The notes below the pieces were generated by a model that was not told the DNA's origin, ran no database searches, and saw nothing but the letters and a program-made list of their open reading frames with translations. A stretch of 64,000 nucleotides of DNA from Schizochytrium sp. TIO01 (Eukaryota > Sar > Bigyra > Thraustochytrida > Thraustochytriidae): the NCBI GenBank assembly GCA_004764695.1, contig SMSO01000031.1, forward strand, positions 2,961,048 to 3,025,047, given 5' to 3'. This document shows, in pieces, positions 34,441 to 45,081 of this stretch. A program made the position numbers and the translations under genes. How positions within the stretch are numbered: the first letter of the stretch is position 1; each line of letters opens with the position of its first letter.

Positions 34441-35749
34441 TGCAGCATGTCAGATTCCTACGATCCCATCCAAACACTAAGCAACGCTGATTTGGAGCTC
34501 AGCAAAGCAAGAGACATGTAACCATACTCCTTGAAGAGCCAAGCCCATGCCCCACAAACGGACGGAATCTCAATTACAAGTTTAATTACAAGTTCTGTGA
34601 CCCCCCCCCCCCCCCCCCCCCAAAAAAAAACGCAATTGATCACACATAACTTCATCTCTGCAATACTCTACATAGCATCGGAGCAAGCCAGTATACTACA
34701 TAGCAATTCTAACCATGTACATTTCCCCCAGATCTTTCTTCTCTTTCCCTCACCATCTCAATTATAAGTTGCCCTATCGTAATGAACCTACTGCAATCCA
34801 CGATTGTCATCCGTTCTGGAGGTACAATGGTAGTATATGCCAACTTTAATCAGAGCTTCGCAATGATCTCTTCATTTCAGTTCGTAATCTAAAATTAAAT
34901 CAAATTAGATCAAATCTAGATGCCAAAACCTTTCTAAGACTCAATCTTTAATACTGAGCGAAAATACTATAATTTTATATTCTGTAGGATTCACGTTACG
35001 CCTCTTCCCTGCACACAGTTTTCTTTAAACTAACCCTAATAAATGGTCAACAGTTTTAAAGTATAGTGAGTAAGCTATATATCACCCCTATCTAATCCAT
35101 GCTTTCAACAATGAAAGAAAGGCAACATTGAGCCCACGGTATGCCTCTTTTGGTGTGTGTACAAACTGCACTCCACATATGTTTTTATTCTCAGCTTGGC
35201 GCATCTTATCTTTTAATTAGAAAGATAACAATTGCACAAACGAACCTTTCATGCATTAACCCTTGTGAAACAGCGAGTCGCTAAGATTAAGATCTAGCGA
35301 TGTCTCACCCTGTTAGAGAAAACTTTGTTGACCTTGCTTTCGATCGTGCATCAACCTATCCTTATTGTTACATTTTAAAATTGATTTTGCTTGATCTTTT
35401 TTTTAAGTGGGAGGGGGGCATCATATCTAGCACACACAATCTTGGGGAACACCCGGGTCGGCGGGACCTAAGATTTATTTGATGACCCCACGAACAAGAA
35501 ATTTCGATTGAGGATTTTCTGATTAATCAGGTCCTAATTTCGTTTTGTCAGAAAACCTGGATGAGAATTTTTTTAGTATTGCAGTCACATTAGTAGATGG
35601 TAGATAGTGCTATATACTATGGTAGGTAGAGGAAACCCTTTCAATCTGTACTGTAATCAATGCTGCAACAAAATCCAAAAACCCGAGGCAGTAGTACCCA
35701 CCCAGTAAAGTTGCAAGCAAACTAAAGCTAAAGCATTTGTTGTAGAACA
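34441..35749. other. Intergenic with long poly(C) tract
   Basis: About 1.3 kb without a supported gene. It contains the homopolymer at 34,601-34,631 and AT-rich stretches. Confidence 0.5.
34601..34631. repeat. Poly(C)22 followed by poly(A)9
   Basis: Twenty-two consecutive C followed directly by nine A. Long G/C homopolymers are rare and can form i-motif or G-quadruplex structures. The exact length may be affected by sequencing error. Confidence 0.9.
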
Positions 35750-36562
35750 ATGTCGAGCGGAAAGGTGACTGTGTGCGTTTTGGGCTGGTGGCGCAGTAGC
35801 CCTAAAGCAGTTTCCAAATATTGTGACCTGTACAAAGCTCACTCGGGTGTAAAGAATGTAGTCACTGACACGATGTCAAGCATGGAGCTCACCTTTCCAG
35901 GTCAGCGCAATCTTGCTGTGCTGCGAACTTTAGAGTTGGTTAATGAGGGAACTAAGCCTGAAGAGGAGGGCAAGCCTTCGAGACCTCTTGTGATTCACGC
36001 TATGAGCAACAATGGCGGCCTGCAGCTTGCAAGCGTTCTTAATCATCTAAAGGCCAGTGGTAATGACATCGAGCAGCCAGACATTCGCGGCATCATTATT
36101 GACTCTGCTCCCGGCGACCTGACCATGGCCACCTGGACGAGGGCTCTTCTTGCGTCGGTTCCGAACCCTACTACCTTTGGCCTTGCGTTGGGCACGTCTG
36201 CTCTTGGTACAGCAGGCACTCTTGCCGCAGTTCTTGGACCGACCTTGAGTTTGGGGGCTCTGGGCTTAGGTGTAGCCTCAACACTCTTCTTGGACCGCTA
36301 CGTTACTCAAAATTATCATGCAAGAGTTGTCTACACTATGTCAGGTTATCCCAAGCTCTTTTTATACAGTGATGGGGATGACCTCGTCAACTACAAGACC
36401 GTCGAAGCTGTTGCTGGGCAAATGAAAGCGAAGGGTGACGACATAACTATGCATCGCTTCGACAAGACCCCACATGTTTCTCATATGCGAAGTGATAAAG
36501 ATACCTACGAGAAGCTAGTTTATGGATTTTTGGATAAAATTGTGAGCAACCTCCAGAAGTGA
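35750..36562 (+). CDS. TMEM53/DUF829-family alpha/beta hydrolase, copy 1
   Basis: 270 residues from ATG 35,750. The family signature is clear: an N-terminal strand followed by LGWWRSSPKAVSKYCDLY, the nucleophile elbow HAMSNNGG (Ser86), the strand IIIDSAPGDLT, an acidic site in YSDGDDLV (about Asp210/211) and a histidine in TPHVSHMR (His245). These give a complete Ser-Asp-His set. A long apolar segment (about residues 141-183) precedes the acid residue and probably anchors the protein in a membrane, as in TMEM53, which is found at the nuclear envelope in animals. The substrate is unknown. A second copy lies at 39,023-39,811 on the other strand. Confidence 0.85.
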   Translation: MSSGKVTVCVLGWWRSSPKAVSKYCDLYKAHSGVKNVVTDTMSSMELTFPGQRNLAVLRTLELVNEGTKPEEEGKPSRPLVIHAMSNNGGLQLASVLNHLKASGNDIEQPDIRGIIIDSAPGDLTMATWTRALLASVPNPTTFGLALGTSALGTAGTLAAVLGPTLSLGALGLGVASTLFLDRYVTQNYHARVVYTMSGYPKLFLYSDGDDLVNYKTVEAVAGQMKAKGDDITMHRFDKTPHVSHMRSDKDTYEKLVYGFLDKIVSNLQK

Positions 36563-36814
36563 ATGCAAAAAATCTTCTCCAAAGTAAAAGGCATAGAAAG
36601 GAAAAAGTACAGACGATGATGATATAACATGTTAAAACGCGAGATGTTGAGGCTAATCCATAAGCTACTTTTTATTTTATAGTATGAATTAATTTTTGTG
36701 TTGCTTTGTTAGCAATCAGTGGTATTTGTTTGAATGTGAGATCCATTTGCTTCTAGTTGAAAGATTAATCCTTTGAAGAGAAGAAAAAAATAGATTATGA
36801 ATGCAAGGGGCTGT
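36563..36814. other. Short intergenic spacer between convergent genes
   Basis: AT-rich spacer between the convergent 3' ends of the DUF829 and HAD-like genes. It probably carries both 3' UTRs. Confidence 0.5.
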
Positions 36815-37360
36815 TTAAGGTAGCTCGATGTCTAGTTTTTTCATTGTGCCCCGTGCACTAGAAAATTTTGAAAGTGATTTTAAGACACATTTCCATCCAG
36901 TTGAGGCAATCACAAGTTTGGCACGATGCTGCTTGTCAGGAATAAGATCTAGATCTGATGCACCGGCACCAAACCAGAATACACGCGTCATGCATTCAAG
37001 CTGTGTCATGCACCGAATGACTTTAACTTGATCATCAATGAACCAATTTAGTTGTAGTTTGCACGCCACATGGGCTTTGTCCTCATAGGTGCGTACGAAA
37101 ATAACGTGGCTTCTGCGCAAGCGAGTAACATCATAAAATGAATGGTCATTCAGCCACTTGCAAATGCGTTGCTCCATCTCTTCTCCTGCTTTTGATACGA
37201 TAAATACATTCTCGGGTCCAAACTGGCCGATGCAATGACGGCACGCTACAAACGCAAGTGGCACAGGATTAGGGTCATCGTCAAGGCCAATGACCTTGCC
37301 AAAATCAATTCCAACCCGTATACCACAGTTGTTTGGCTTGTCCATCATGCGCAGCTTCAT
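36815..37360 (-). CDS. HAD-like phosphatase fold protein with altered motif I
   Basis: 181 residues from ATG 37,360; other ATGs lie 4 and 5 codons further in. The HAD order is visible: motif I GIDFGKVIG near the N-terminus, motif II VFIVSKAG with its Ser, a motif III Lys in YEDKAHVACKL, and motif IV WFIDDQVKVI with the paired Asp. In motif I the usual DxDx(T/V) reads DFGKV, so the second Asp (general acid/base) is replaced by Gly. The protein may therefore have lost or changed catalysis. It resembles the small single-domain HAD proteins annotated in many protists and bacteria. It lies 150 bases downstream of the histidine phosphatase on the same strand. Confidence 0.65.
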   Translation of the reverse strand: MKLRMMDKPNNCGIRVGIDFGKVIGLDDDPNPVPLAFVACRHCIGQFGPENVFIVSKAGEEMEQRICKWLNDHSFYDVTRLRRSHVIFVRTYEDKAHVACKLQLNWFIDDQVKVIRCMTQLECMTRVFWFGAGASDLDLIPDKQHRAKLVIASTGWKCVLKSLSKFSSARGTMKKLDIELP

Positions 37361-37509
37361 CAGCACCGAGAAAGACGATAAGACTTTGCACCCTTTCTAG
37401 ATCTATGCAGCACTTGCTGATCAGAAAGTACATCGGAACAGATGCGGAAAGATAGATATAATTCCGCACCATTACGGCACTGTTAAGGAACCGGTCTAAT
37501 CCGCCAAGC

Positions 37510-38333
37510 TTACAACACCTCACTCTTTGTGCTGATCTCCTGCACATGATGGCCTTGATTCCACGCAGCGATCTCCCAGTTTAACACAGAACCATCCATT
37601 ACAAAAGCATGGATGATGCCAATAGAGCTATTATATAATACAATTCCCCGATGTTAGTGTACCTCCTCACATAATAATTAAGCCCACTATCTCGAAGAAA
37701 TTATCCTCCACGAACTTACCAGTTGCTTGTATGCGGTGCAATTCCACTATCTAGATCATAATCCTTGACAAAGTTGAAAAGGCTTGAGAGAACGCCACCG
37801 TGTGCTACCAGCAAAAGCCTTTTATGGTTCTTGGGTGCACGCTGGCCCTCAAGTGAGGTGCTTTCGTCAACGCCCTGATCAGCAACGTTGACGACAGCGT
37901 CTTCCAGAGCAGTACTAGCTCGATCAAACATATCCTGCCGAGACTCGCCGTCGGGAATCTTGTAGCTTGCATCAGTATAAAACCTTTCAACGACCTCATT
38001 CGTGGCTGGGTCTCTTCTCGCATCGATGAGACGCTTGCCTTGGAGGATGCCAACATGGAGTTCACGCAGCCTTGAGTCTTTCAGCACATGTGGAGGGTCT
38101 TCAAAAGCACGTGCAGAAGCTTGAGCAGTCTCGTAGGCGCGACGCAAGTCTGAGCTCACCACCGCATCAAAGCCGTCAGGGTACTTCTCTCGCAAAAAGT
38201 TTGCAGTCACACGTGCCTGCGATTGGCCCAGATCTGAGAGCTCTGTATCTAGCTGACCTTGGAGACGCTTCTCACGGTTGAAGTTTGTCTCACCATGTCG
38301 GAGGCACACGACCGTCACACGAGTGCCTGTCAT
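37510..38333 (-). CDS. Histidine phosphatase (phosphoglycerate mutase-like), two exons
   Basis: Exon 1 runs from 38,333 to 37,720, the intron from 37,719 to 37,628 (92 bases, donor GTAAGT, acceptor TAG), and exon 2 from 37,627 to 37,510. The spliced product has 243 residues. Without splicing the frame stops right after the donor. With splicing it gains the family's conserved NCS segment (Cys205 is split by the intron) and a typical tail with WNQGHH. The catalytic elements are LRHGET (Arg12, His13), Arg64/65 in SDLRRA, Glu91 in RELHVG and His178 in VAHGG. The enzyme removes phosphate through a phospho-histidine; the substrate is uncertain. The frame is open about 178 codons upstream of the chosen Met, including a Ser/Arg-rich stretch that could be an organelle-targeting leader, so the start is not settled. 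Confidence 0.8.
37628..37719 (-). other. Intron of the histidine phosphatase gene
   Basis: 92 bases, GTAAGT donor and TAATAG acceptor on the minus strand. It interrupts a Cys codon after its second base. Removing it restores the conserved C-terminal part of the enzyme. Confidence 0.85.
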
Positions 38334-39022
38334 GCTCCGTGGGAGAACCTTCGCAGTGGCTTGGTTTGCGAGCGTCCGTAGATTTCCAAGATTTCCAAGA
38401 TTTGATTTGTTTAAGACTTTGTCACTTTTGTCCACGCACTTCGTGGTCTGTTGCGAGAACCGCAGATGCCCTGGGCTGTCAGTCCCAATGCGTCTCGAGT
38501 TTAGGGACGCAAGCAAAGCGAAGGGCTTAAGGGACGCGAAGCGTCGAATACTGTTATAGTAGGTATTTACCGAATGGCGACTATTATACCCTGGTAGATG
38601 ACTCTTAGGACAGTCTTTTCTGTGTGCTTTCAATTTCCTGTGTGAACTTGGATGATGATAATTCTGGTCCCGTTTTCCAGTTATCGCTACACAAGACATT
38701 AAAAAGGAAAAGTCATGCATGTTAGGTGAAAGCAGGGACCATGGAAAAAGTCGAAGAATTATGGAATGCAAATGCGCCATCGTTAGAGGGAAACAAAGCA
38801 CAAAAGCACAACCTGACTTGCTTAGAGTAGAAAGGAATTGAAATGGTGCATGCATGGAGTTTACCATAGTCTATAGCATATAAGCCAGTCTGTTGGGGTG
38901 CAGCTGTGACGAGGGTCATCTAGTTGAGGTTGCGATTAATCTTATTATGGCACATGTCAAAAAAGCGATAAAGTTAGATTGATTCAACAGAATGTAGCGT
39001 GAAAGTGTCCGAATGTGGCGTA
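38334..39022. other. Spacer, possibly 5' leader of the phosphatase
   Basis: The minus-strand frame of the phosphatase remains open to 38,867, so part of this stretch may be an N-terminal extension. Otherwise I see nothing here. Confidence 0.4.
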
Positions 39023-39811
39023 TTATGCGTCATGAGAGGTCACCTTGTCAAGGAAGGTTTGCACAGTAGAATTATAAACTGCGGTCTCTTTACCAAGATG
39101 ACCTACATGCGGAGTGTTTTCGAAGCGTTGGCGCATAACGAGATCGCCATTCATTTCCATCACAGAAGCAACATTTTCGATGGTACGAAAAGACACTAGT
39201 GGGTCTGAAAGAGAGTACAAGAAAAGCTTTGGTATTTCACGCGAGCTCTCAATAATACTTCTGTGATACCCATCTGAAAGCCTCTTCTCAAAGTAGTACA
39301 TCGAGGCAAAAATGAGGATAACTGCCACACGCAGGGCAAACTTCGAGGGAAGCAATAAGATCACAGATGCCAGCAGAGACCCCACAGCTGCACTTGTGTT
39401 AATCTTCTTCTGAGACGCAAGAAACGCGCGAATAAAGGTTTCAAAGGTAAGGTCACCTGGGCAGGAGTCCAGGACAACCCCCTTTACGTCGAAAGATTCA
39501 TCTTCACGCAGCTTTTGGAGTGACCCAGCCAAAACTGTGCCACCCATATTACTCATACTTTGTATGATAACGATCGGGTTGTGGCCTGACATTCTCCGTA
39601 GCGCATTGCTTGTAGTTCGCAACTTCTTCAAGATTTTCTGTGTTGCTTGATTTTGCTTGATACCTAATAACTCTGCTGTTGTTCCTGCATGGACAATGAC
39701 CTCGCTAACTCGTGGGTTAGATCGGTACAAATCCACGTACTTCTCTACCGAACGCGACTTTGACAGCCACCATGGTAGAAGCAAAACGATGACCGGACGT
39801 TCGTTGCTCAT
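39023..39811 (-). CDS. TMEM53/DUF829-family alpha/beta hydrolase, copy 2
   Basis: 262 residues from ATG 39,811. It follows the same plan as the copy at 35,750: LLLPWWLSKSRSVEKYVDLY near the start, nucleophile QSMSNMGG (Ser87), LDSCPGDLT, acid site YSLSDPLV (Asp203) and histidine in TPHVGHLG (His238). An apolar stretch (about residues 137-173) precedes the acid residue and is probably a membrane anchor. The triad is complete. The two copies have diverged widely except at these motifs, so the duplication is old. It is transcribed toward the histidine phosphatase gene on the same strand. Confidence 0.83.
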   Translation of the reverse strand: MSNERPVIVLLLPWWLSKSRSVEKYVDLYRSNPRVSEVIVHAGTTAELLGIKQNQATQKILKKLRTTSNALRRMSGHNPIVIIQSMSNMGGTVLAGSLQKLREDESFDVKGVVLDSCPGDLTFETFIRAFLASQKKINTSAAVGSLLASVILLLPSKFALRVAVILIFASMYYFEKRLSDGYHRSIIESSREIPKLFLYSLSDPLVSFRTIENVASVMEMNGDLVMRQRFENTPHVGHLGKETAVYNSTVQTFLDKVTSHDA

Positions 39812-42800
39812 TTTTTCGTACGTTCTTTTGCTATATTCCCAGCTTTCTGGCCCAACGCAAAAGATTGATGATCCGTCACTTCAACGTCCAGGTGCTGCCA
39901 AGTCTTCAAGCAGCTTGAAGGAGCTATTCAATTCTAACAGCGAAGATGCGCGCGGGCCACTAGCTTTTTTCCGACTTTGCTCACCAGAGCAAAGAGTTGC
40001 TTCTGATTGTCTGCGAGAACCTGCCAGACCGACCTTGCATATTTTATCCATAATATATAATAATATGATATGATTTTATAACCAGGAAACCAATTCCTAC
40101 CAGATTTAATAGGCCCAGTCTTGTCGAATCGTGCAATATGACTTAGGCTCAACTGATTCGAATATCTTAATCTTATAGAAAGACTTTGGAGAAGGCCGAC
40201 TACCTCGTCTGGGATGCGTTGTCGTTATTTGAGTATTCTAGAGAGAACTTTGATTCATTCACTTCATGAAGTCGGGCGCGTTTGGCAAGGTATATTAACA
40301 CCAGCAAGACCATCTTCTCGGCTGTCGTTCTGTTTGATGTCTAACTTCACGAAACACAAGCACTATTGTAGTTAATACTTACCAACCGATATAGTTTGCA
40401 TTCAAACAAAAGATATTAATATAGCTCAAGTCTGTACTCCTGTCATTGATGAAGAGAAAAACACAAACATCGACAGAACAGGGTAATTCATCAGTCGCTG
40501 TTTTGGGAAGCGGGGAAGAAGAACCATGTCTGGTGATAACGTAGAAAAGAATATGTGTATACCTGACTCAGGATAAGGACTCACTGACGGCTGTCAAAAT
40601 ATGGGACATTCCTTTGCGTTTTTATTGCCAATTAGTGAATTCTTACCAGTCAGAGGCTATTTCGATTATGTTTTGCTTAGATTTAAACTCAATTTAAACC
40701 ATGTATCTTCAAACAGTACACGGAAGCTACTGAAGTGAAGTATATATATAAAAGAGAACATCGCGCTTGAGGTAAAATACCTTTCGGGGAGTTTTGAAGG
40801 GGGTTATTATTTGGATTCATGAAGGAAATATCAAGGGCCCACTTTAAAATTAAAGATATTTCCCTAGTCATAGGCTTATGCTGATAAACGTGGTATCTCC
40901 TTTCTCCAGCTAGTGAGAGATTTAGATCTGATGGCATCCTAGAAAAGACGAAAGTGCGTTCTCTTTCAGATCGATTTTATTCACTCGACAACTTTACAAG
41001 AGCAAATTCAAATTCAACTGTGACTGTATGACTTGGACTGACCTGAAACACGTAGGTTTTATCAGTTTGATTAAACTTCAGCGAGAGCATCATCACTCCA
41101 CTTCATGGCTCTCTCTGCATTCTCTTAAAAGATAAATAAAAATTGTTCCTTGCATTTCGTTGGATCCATCATCCAGAATTGACTGTCTTGCGGAGCTTTA
41201 CCCTGGAAAACTGAGCTAGTGTTAAGGTTACTGTCATTCAACGAAATTCACCAGTACCTACTTGGATCTTTTGATTCGACCCAGCCAGCAACTTCCGTGC
41301 GAAGGAGGCCAATTCTATGATTTTCCAATATCGATTTATCCGGTAACAGATAGGGTGACACCAACAACAACTTCCTCCATCCAATAAAGCACCAATCATC
41401 ACCAGTTGACGCTTTCGTGTAGTTTGAACCTCAAGCAGGGCCACTTGCGATACGAATGCCAATATATGCAAGTCTTAGCCGTCACGAATATATTGAATCA
41501 TTACAACCCTGCGCTCTCTGCATCGCGATCAATACCTAGCTAGGCAGAGGGAAGAGCTTCCTAAATTCTCCGAGCGCGTCATGTTCTCATTCAGAGGCTT
41601 CCCCTCCTTCCTCACATAAAATTGAAACCTAATTTCCCTCCCACTCTCGGATATACTTTACTTTCCTTTTTTATCCGAGTGGCGGGTTTCTATAGAACTG
41701 CTTTGCCCTCTGAAAGTACGCCTCTTCTGTCTGAGGAACCCCAGGTTCTTTAGTCCACCTGCGTCTCTTTGCCCACTGTCCGATATTCTCAAATTTACTG
41801 CAGTGTATCTGGTGGGAATTGTTCTCCAGTGACGATGAGAGATGAGCTTTTGTCTCAGTGGTCCTCACAAGCGACGACTCAATCTGCGTCCATGAACAAG
41901 ATAAGTCAATCTACTGGTATCATATGAAAGAAAGATTAGAGAAAGAAAAAGCGAAGAAGTAAAGGGAAGAGAGAAAAGGACAGCGCGACGACACGAAGTT
42001 TTAATCATGAAACGAAGAAAGATCGAGGGCTCTGCGAAGAACCGACAACTTCAATAGACGAGCGCAGAGGGAACAGAGGGCCTTCCCTGATCAGCTGCTT
42101 GGCTTTCTACCATCCGATACTCTGCTCTTAGGCTGACTTTCTCAGCCAGAGACTCAGGCCTCATAAGAAGAATGATAACTTTTTTTATTTATTATCACTA
42201 TCAATTCAATCAATTATTCATCAAGTCCCTGGAAGCTAGTAGATAGATAGTAACTACTATAGAATTATGATTTCTTAGGCCGAGATATATTATATATATC
42301 CATCAAACGAATTGAAAGAAAGAGAAAGAGAGATGGACGAAGCCGAGGCCAGTTCTTCATTCTCCACCCTCCCGACTCACTCGATCCGCACGTGGACAGT
42401 TTAACCCGTACGTTTGGACACAGCGTGAGCAATCGCCCTCGGTGTATTGAAGGCACGCAGAAGGACTACGCGAACACCTTTGGTAGTCTGTGACTTGAAA
42501 GTCCTCTGCGCGTTCGCCGACTCATCGGCGGACCTCTCTGGTTTTGCGCAAGGATAGAGAAACAAAGGATCATATGGATTTTATATATGGCTTATATGGA
42601 GAAGCAAAGCAGCCAAAGTCAAAGCCAAGCGAGTCATCCGCCAGGAATGCGGACAGGCTTGACGGAGACGTGTCTTTCGAGATAGGCCAGCTTGCTTGAC
42701 TAAGGTTTCCTTAATTGCGGAGTGAAACTGGAGAAGACTTTTTGTTTCTGGGACCTGAAGACTGACGTGGAGCTTTTAACTTTTGTTTTTGTTTGCCTTC

Positions 42801-43508
42801 CGTGTTCTTTTATCGTTGTTCTTTTGCTGCTTTCTTTGGTTGCTGGTATTGGGATTTCATCTCTGTTTGCCTGTTTTCTCTGGTTTGGTCTATGGTTTGC
42901 CCTCCTTTGGCTGCTTCTCTGACGACCATCGTGGTCTGCTGTTATACTCCAACCGTATCGGCCTGCTCTGGCGCTTTTCTGACTTCTTCTACTTTGCTTC
43001 CTTCTCTGTTCTTGATTTTCTTTATTTCTGCTCGTTGACTACGCTCTTATTACTTTTTACTCCTTCGCTTTATTTCCTGTCGTGAATCACTTCGCTGTTA
43101 ATTTTCCCTCTGTGTTGGCGCTATGCTTTATTTTTTCGACGCTAATAATACCATGGGACATCTGTGCGATGCTTACTGCGACTCACCATTTGGTCGGCCG
43201 CAATCGATGGGCCGTGATGTTATTGATTACCATCTTTTTGGATGTTGGTTTTTGCTGTGCTTTTTACCCCATTGTATCTTTTCTTTTGCTCTTGTCGTCT
43301 GTGACTCTCACGATGGGGTGAAATTAAATGAAATGAAATACCGATGGATGGATGAATGTATTATCTGCATGGGCAAGCAAACCCATATTGCGGAAACAAT
43401 CTGTTCCGGCAGAAAGTATACAAGCCAAGGCCCAGCCCTTCACGCAAACAAGTCACCAAGCAAGTCAAGCATCTCTCGTACCAGCGTCTGAGTTGTCGCT
43501 AAAGCAAG
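39812..43508. other. Long intergenic region, no supported gene
   Basis: About 3.7 kb. The left part is plain AT-rich DNA. A TACCTAGCTAGG word occurs at 41,533-41,547, and a TAGA-type run lies near 42,238-42,260. From about 42,770 to 43,320 the plus strand is strongly pyrimidine-rich, which makes overlapping hydrophobic frames appear open in all three phases. These are treated as composition artefacts. The reticulon promoter and 5' UTR should lie in the last few hundred bases. Confidence 0.5.
42770..43320 (+). promoter_or_regulatory. Pyrimidine-rich region upstream of reticulon
   Basis: TTTGTTTTTGTTTG, TTCTTTTG and CTTTCTTTGG-like sequence dominates the plus strand for about 550 bases and ends about 190 bases before the reticulon ATG. 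Pyrimidine-rich upstream regions are common in strongly expressed protist genes. A role here is inferred. Confidence 0.3.
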
Positions 43509-44402
43509 ATGAGCAGCGCTCTTCCTCAGGTGGACCCCGTGGACGCTCCTAAGCCTCCCCAGGGGGACTCTAGCTCTTCCACGGCATCTTCAATGATGAG
43601 TGATCTCAAGAAAACTGCCTCGGATGCCGCTTCAAGCGTGGGAAAGCCCACCTCTGGTGCCTTTGACAAGATCACCGGTCACTCCGCTTTCAAGGAGCAG
43701 GTCCTCGAGCTGCAGCGTTGGGACCAGCCGTTTAACTCGGCCCTCGTCGTCGCTGCTGTCACCTTCGTTTTCGTCATGACTCAGGGAGAGGAAGCATACT
43801 CCCCTATCAACCTGCTCTGTTATGTCCTTATGATCCGCCTGGGTCTCGTAACATCCTGCCGCTACGCACTCTCCGCCACAGAGGGTCCGGAGAAGCTCCG
43901 CTCGCTCCGCAAGGCACTCACCAACCTTTGTGACGGCCTTGAGAAATGGCTTCCAATTCCGGACCAAAAGCAAGTTGCCAATGTCATTGGCGGCTCTGCC
44001 AGTCTCCTCGAGGCTAAGGTCAACGGTGCCTGCAAGTCCATGGACGAGGCTACTAAGCCAACCGCTGCTGGATGGAAATCTTTTAAGGTTGTGCTTGCTC
44101 ACCTTGCCGGCGCGATCGTCGTCTTCAAGATCTTTACCCTGTACACTCTGGTGTACCTGACCTTCATGCACCAGATGCTTTGGCCTGCACTCTACCAACG
44201 CAACCAGGAGAAGATTGATGAGGTTTCTGCCAAGGTCTGGACCCAGATTGAGCCCCACGTTGAGGCTGCCAAGGCCAAGATCCAAGAGATTTATGTCAAG
44301 GTGGAGGCTATTGTATCTGAGAAGTTTCACGAGGTGAAGGATAAGCTCAACAACCGCGCTGCTAACAAGACCAGCCAGCCTACAGCCAACAAGACTGAGT
44401 AA
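43509..44402 (+). CDS. Reticulon-like ER membrane-shaping protein
   Basis: 297 residues from ATG 43,509. The reticulon homology domain is clear: a conserved Trp start (LQRWDQPFNSALVV), a first long hydrophobic hairpin (about residues 76-119), a hydrophilic loop of about 70 residues, and a second hairpin (about 193-230) ending in PALYQRNQEKID, which matches the family's P-LY-k-q--ID ending. Reticulons insert as wedges and curve ER tubules. The Ser/Thr-rich N-terminus (1-60) and Lys/Glu-rich amphipathic C-terminus (about 235-297) are cytosolic. The gene is a single exon, more GC-rich at third positions than its neighbours, and has AATAAA 29 bases after the stop, consistent with high expression. 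Confidence 0.88.
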   Translation: MSSALPQVDPVDAPKPPQGDSSSSTASSMMSDLKKTASDAASSVGKPTSGAFDKITGHSAFKEQVLELQRWDQPFNSALVVAAVTFVFVMTQGEEAYSPINLLCYVLMIRLGLVTSCRYALSATEGPEKLRSLRKALTNLCDGLEKWLPIPDQKQVANVIGGSASLLEAKVNGACKSMDEATKPTAAGWKSFKVVLAHLAGAIVVFKIFTLYTLVYLTFMHQMLWPALYQRNQEKIDEVSAKVWTQIEPHVEAAKAKIQEIYVKVEAIVSEKFHEVKDKLNNRAANKTSQPTANKTE

Positions 44403-45081
44403 AGCTTCTTCACACGACTCTGTAATGCTAATAAAGCTTGAAAAGCTCTTGTGCCCTGTCTGTTTCTCTCTTTTCTACTCTTCATCGTCTCAGCAGTCAT
44501 GCACCCTCACCTTTCCACTATACAGCTTCTTTTTGCGCTCTCGTAGGTGCTGCAAGACTTCACATACCTTTCTTTCCTTTGGGGTGCATAATTACATGTG
44601 CTGCCAAGTTGACTTTGAAAATCTACTTACTATACCTTCATGACCTACTTTTCAGAAGGCACAGCATATACATAAAAGAATATGAATTTCATTTTTCTTC
44701 AATTGTTATTAATTCTTGCCATCACTGCGTTGTAAGAAAAAGTTCAAATATTCCCCCGTTTGTTGTTGTCAAGTTTTTCAATAACAATTTTGAATCATTA
44801 AAAGTATTCTCATTTGGTTTATTTCGTTCTTCAACCTAGTGAAACAAAGCTCGACAAGAATGTTGGACTAAATATCTGAAAGGCGTCATTTAAACTTAGG
44901 GCGATCCGAATTGGGGATGAGAACAGGTCTTATGTTGACAAGGGAAACATAAATCGCATCTAGATAAAAGTGTTATTTTGAGTTGTTATGTTAGCAAGTC
45001 CTAGCATTTGGCGCCAGGTGAGTAAAAAGATTATATGTTTGCAGAGTCGTGCCTACATTTGCTCTATGTTCCAGAGCATAA
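44403..45081. other. Spacer between convergent genes
   Basis: About 680 bases separating the 3' ends of reticulon and Vac14. An AATAAA lies at 44,431-44,436. The rest is AT-rich with no gene. Confidence 0.5.
44431..44436 (+). terminator. Polyadenylation signal of reticulon
   Basis: AATAAA, 29 bases after the reticulon stop codon, followed by GCTTG and a T-rich stretch. Confidence 0.5.

Noticed and set aside
42722-43491. Several hydrophobic overlapping frames that look like membrane proteins
   Set aside because: All three plus-strand phases are open and hydrophobic because the region is pyrimidine-rich. There is no conserved pattern.
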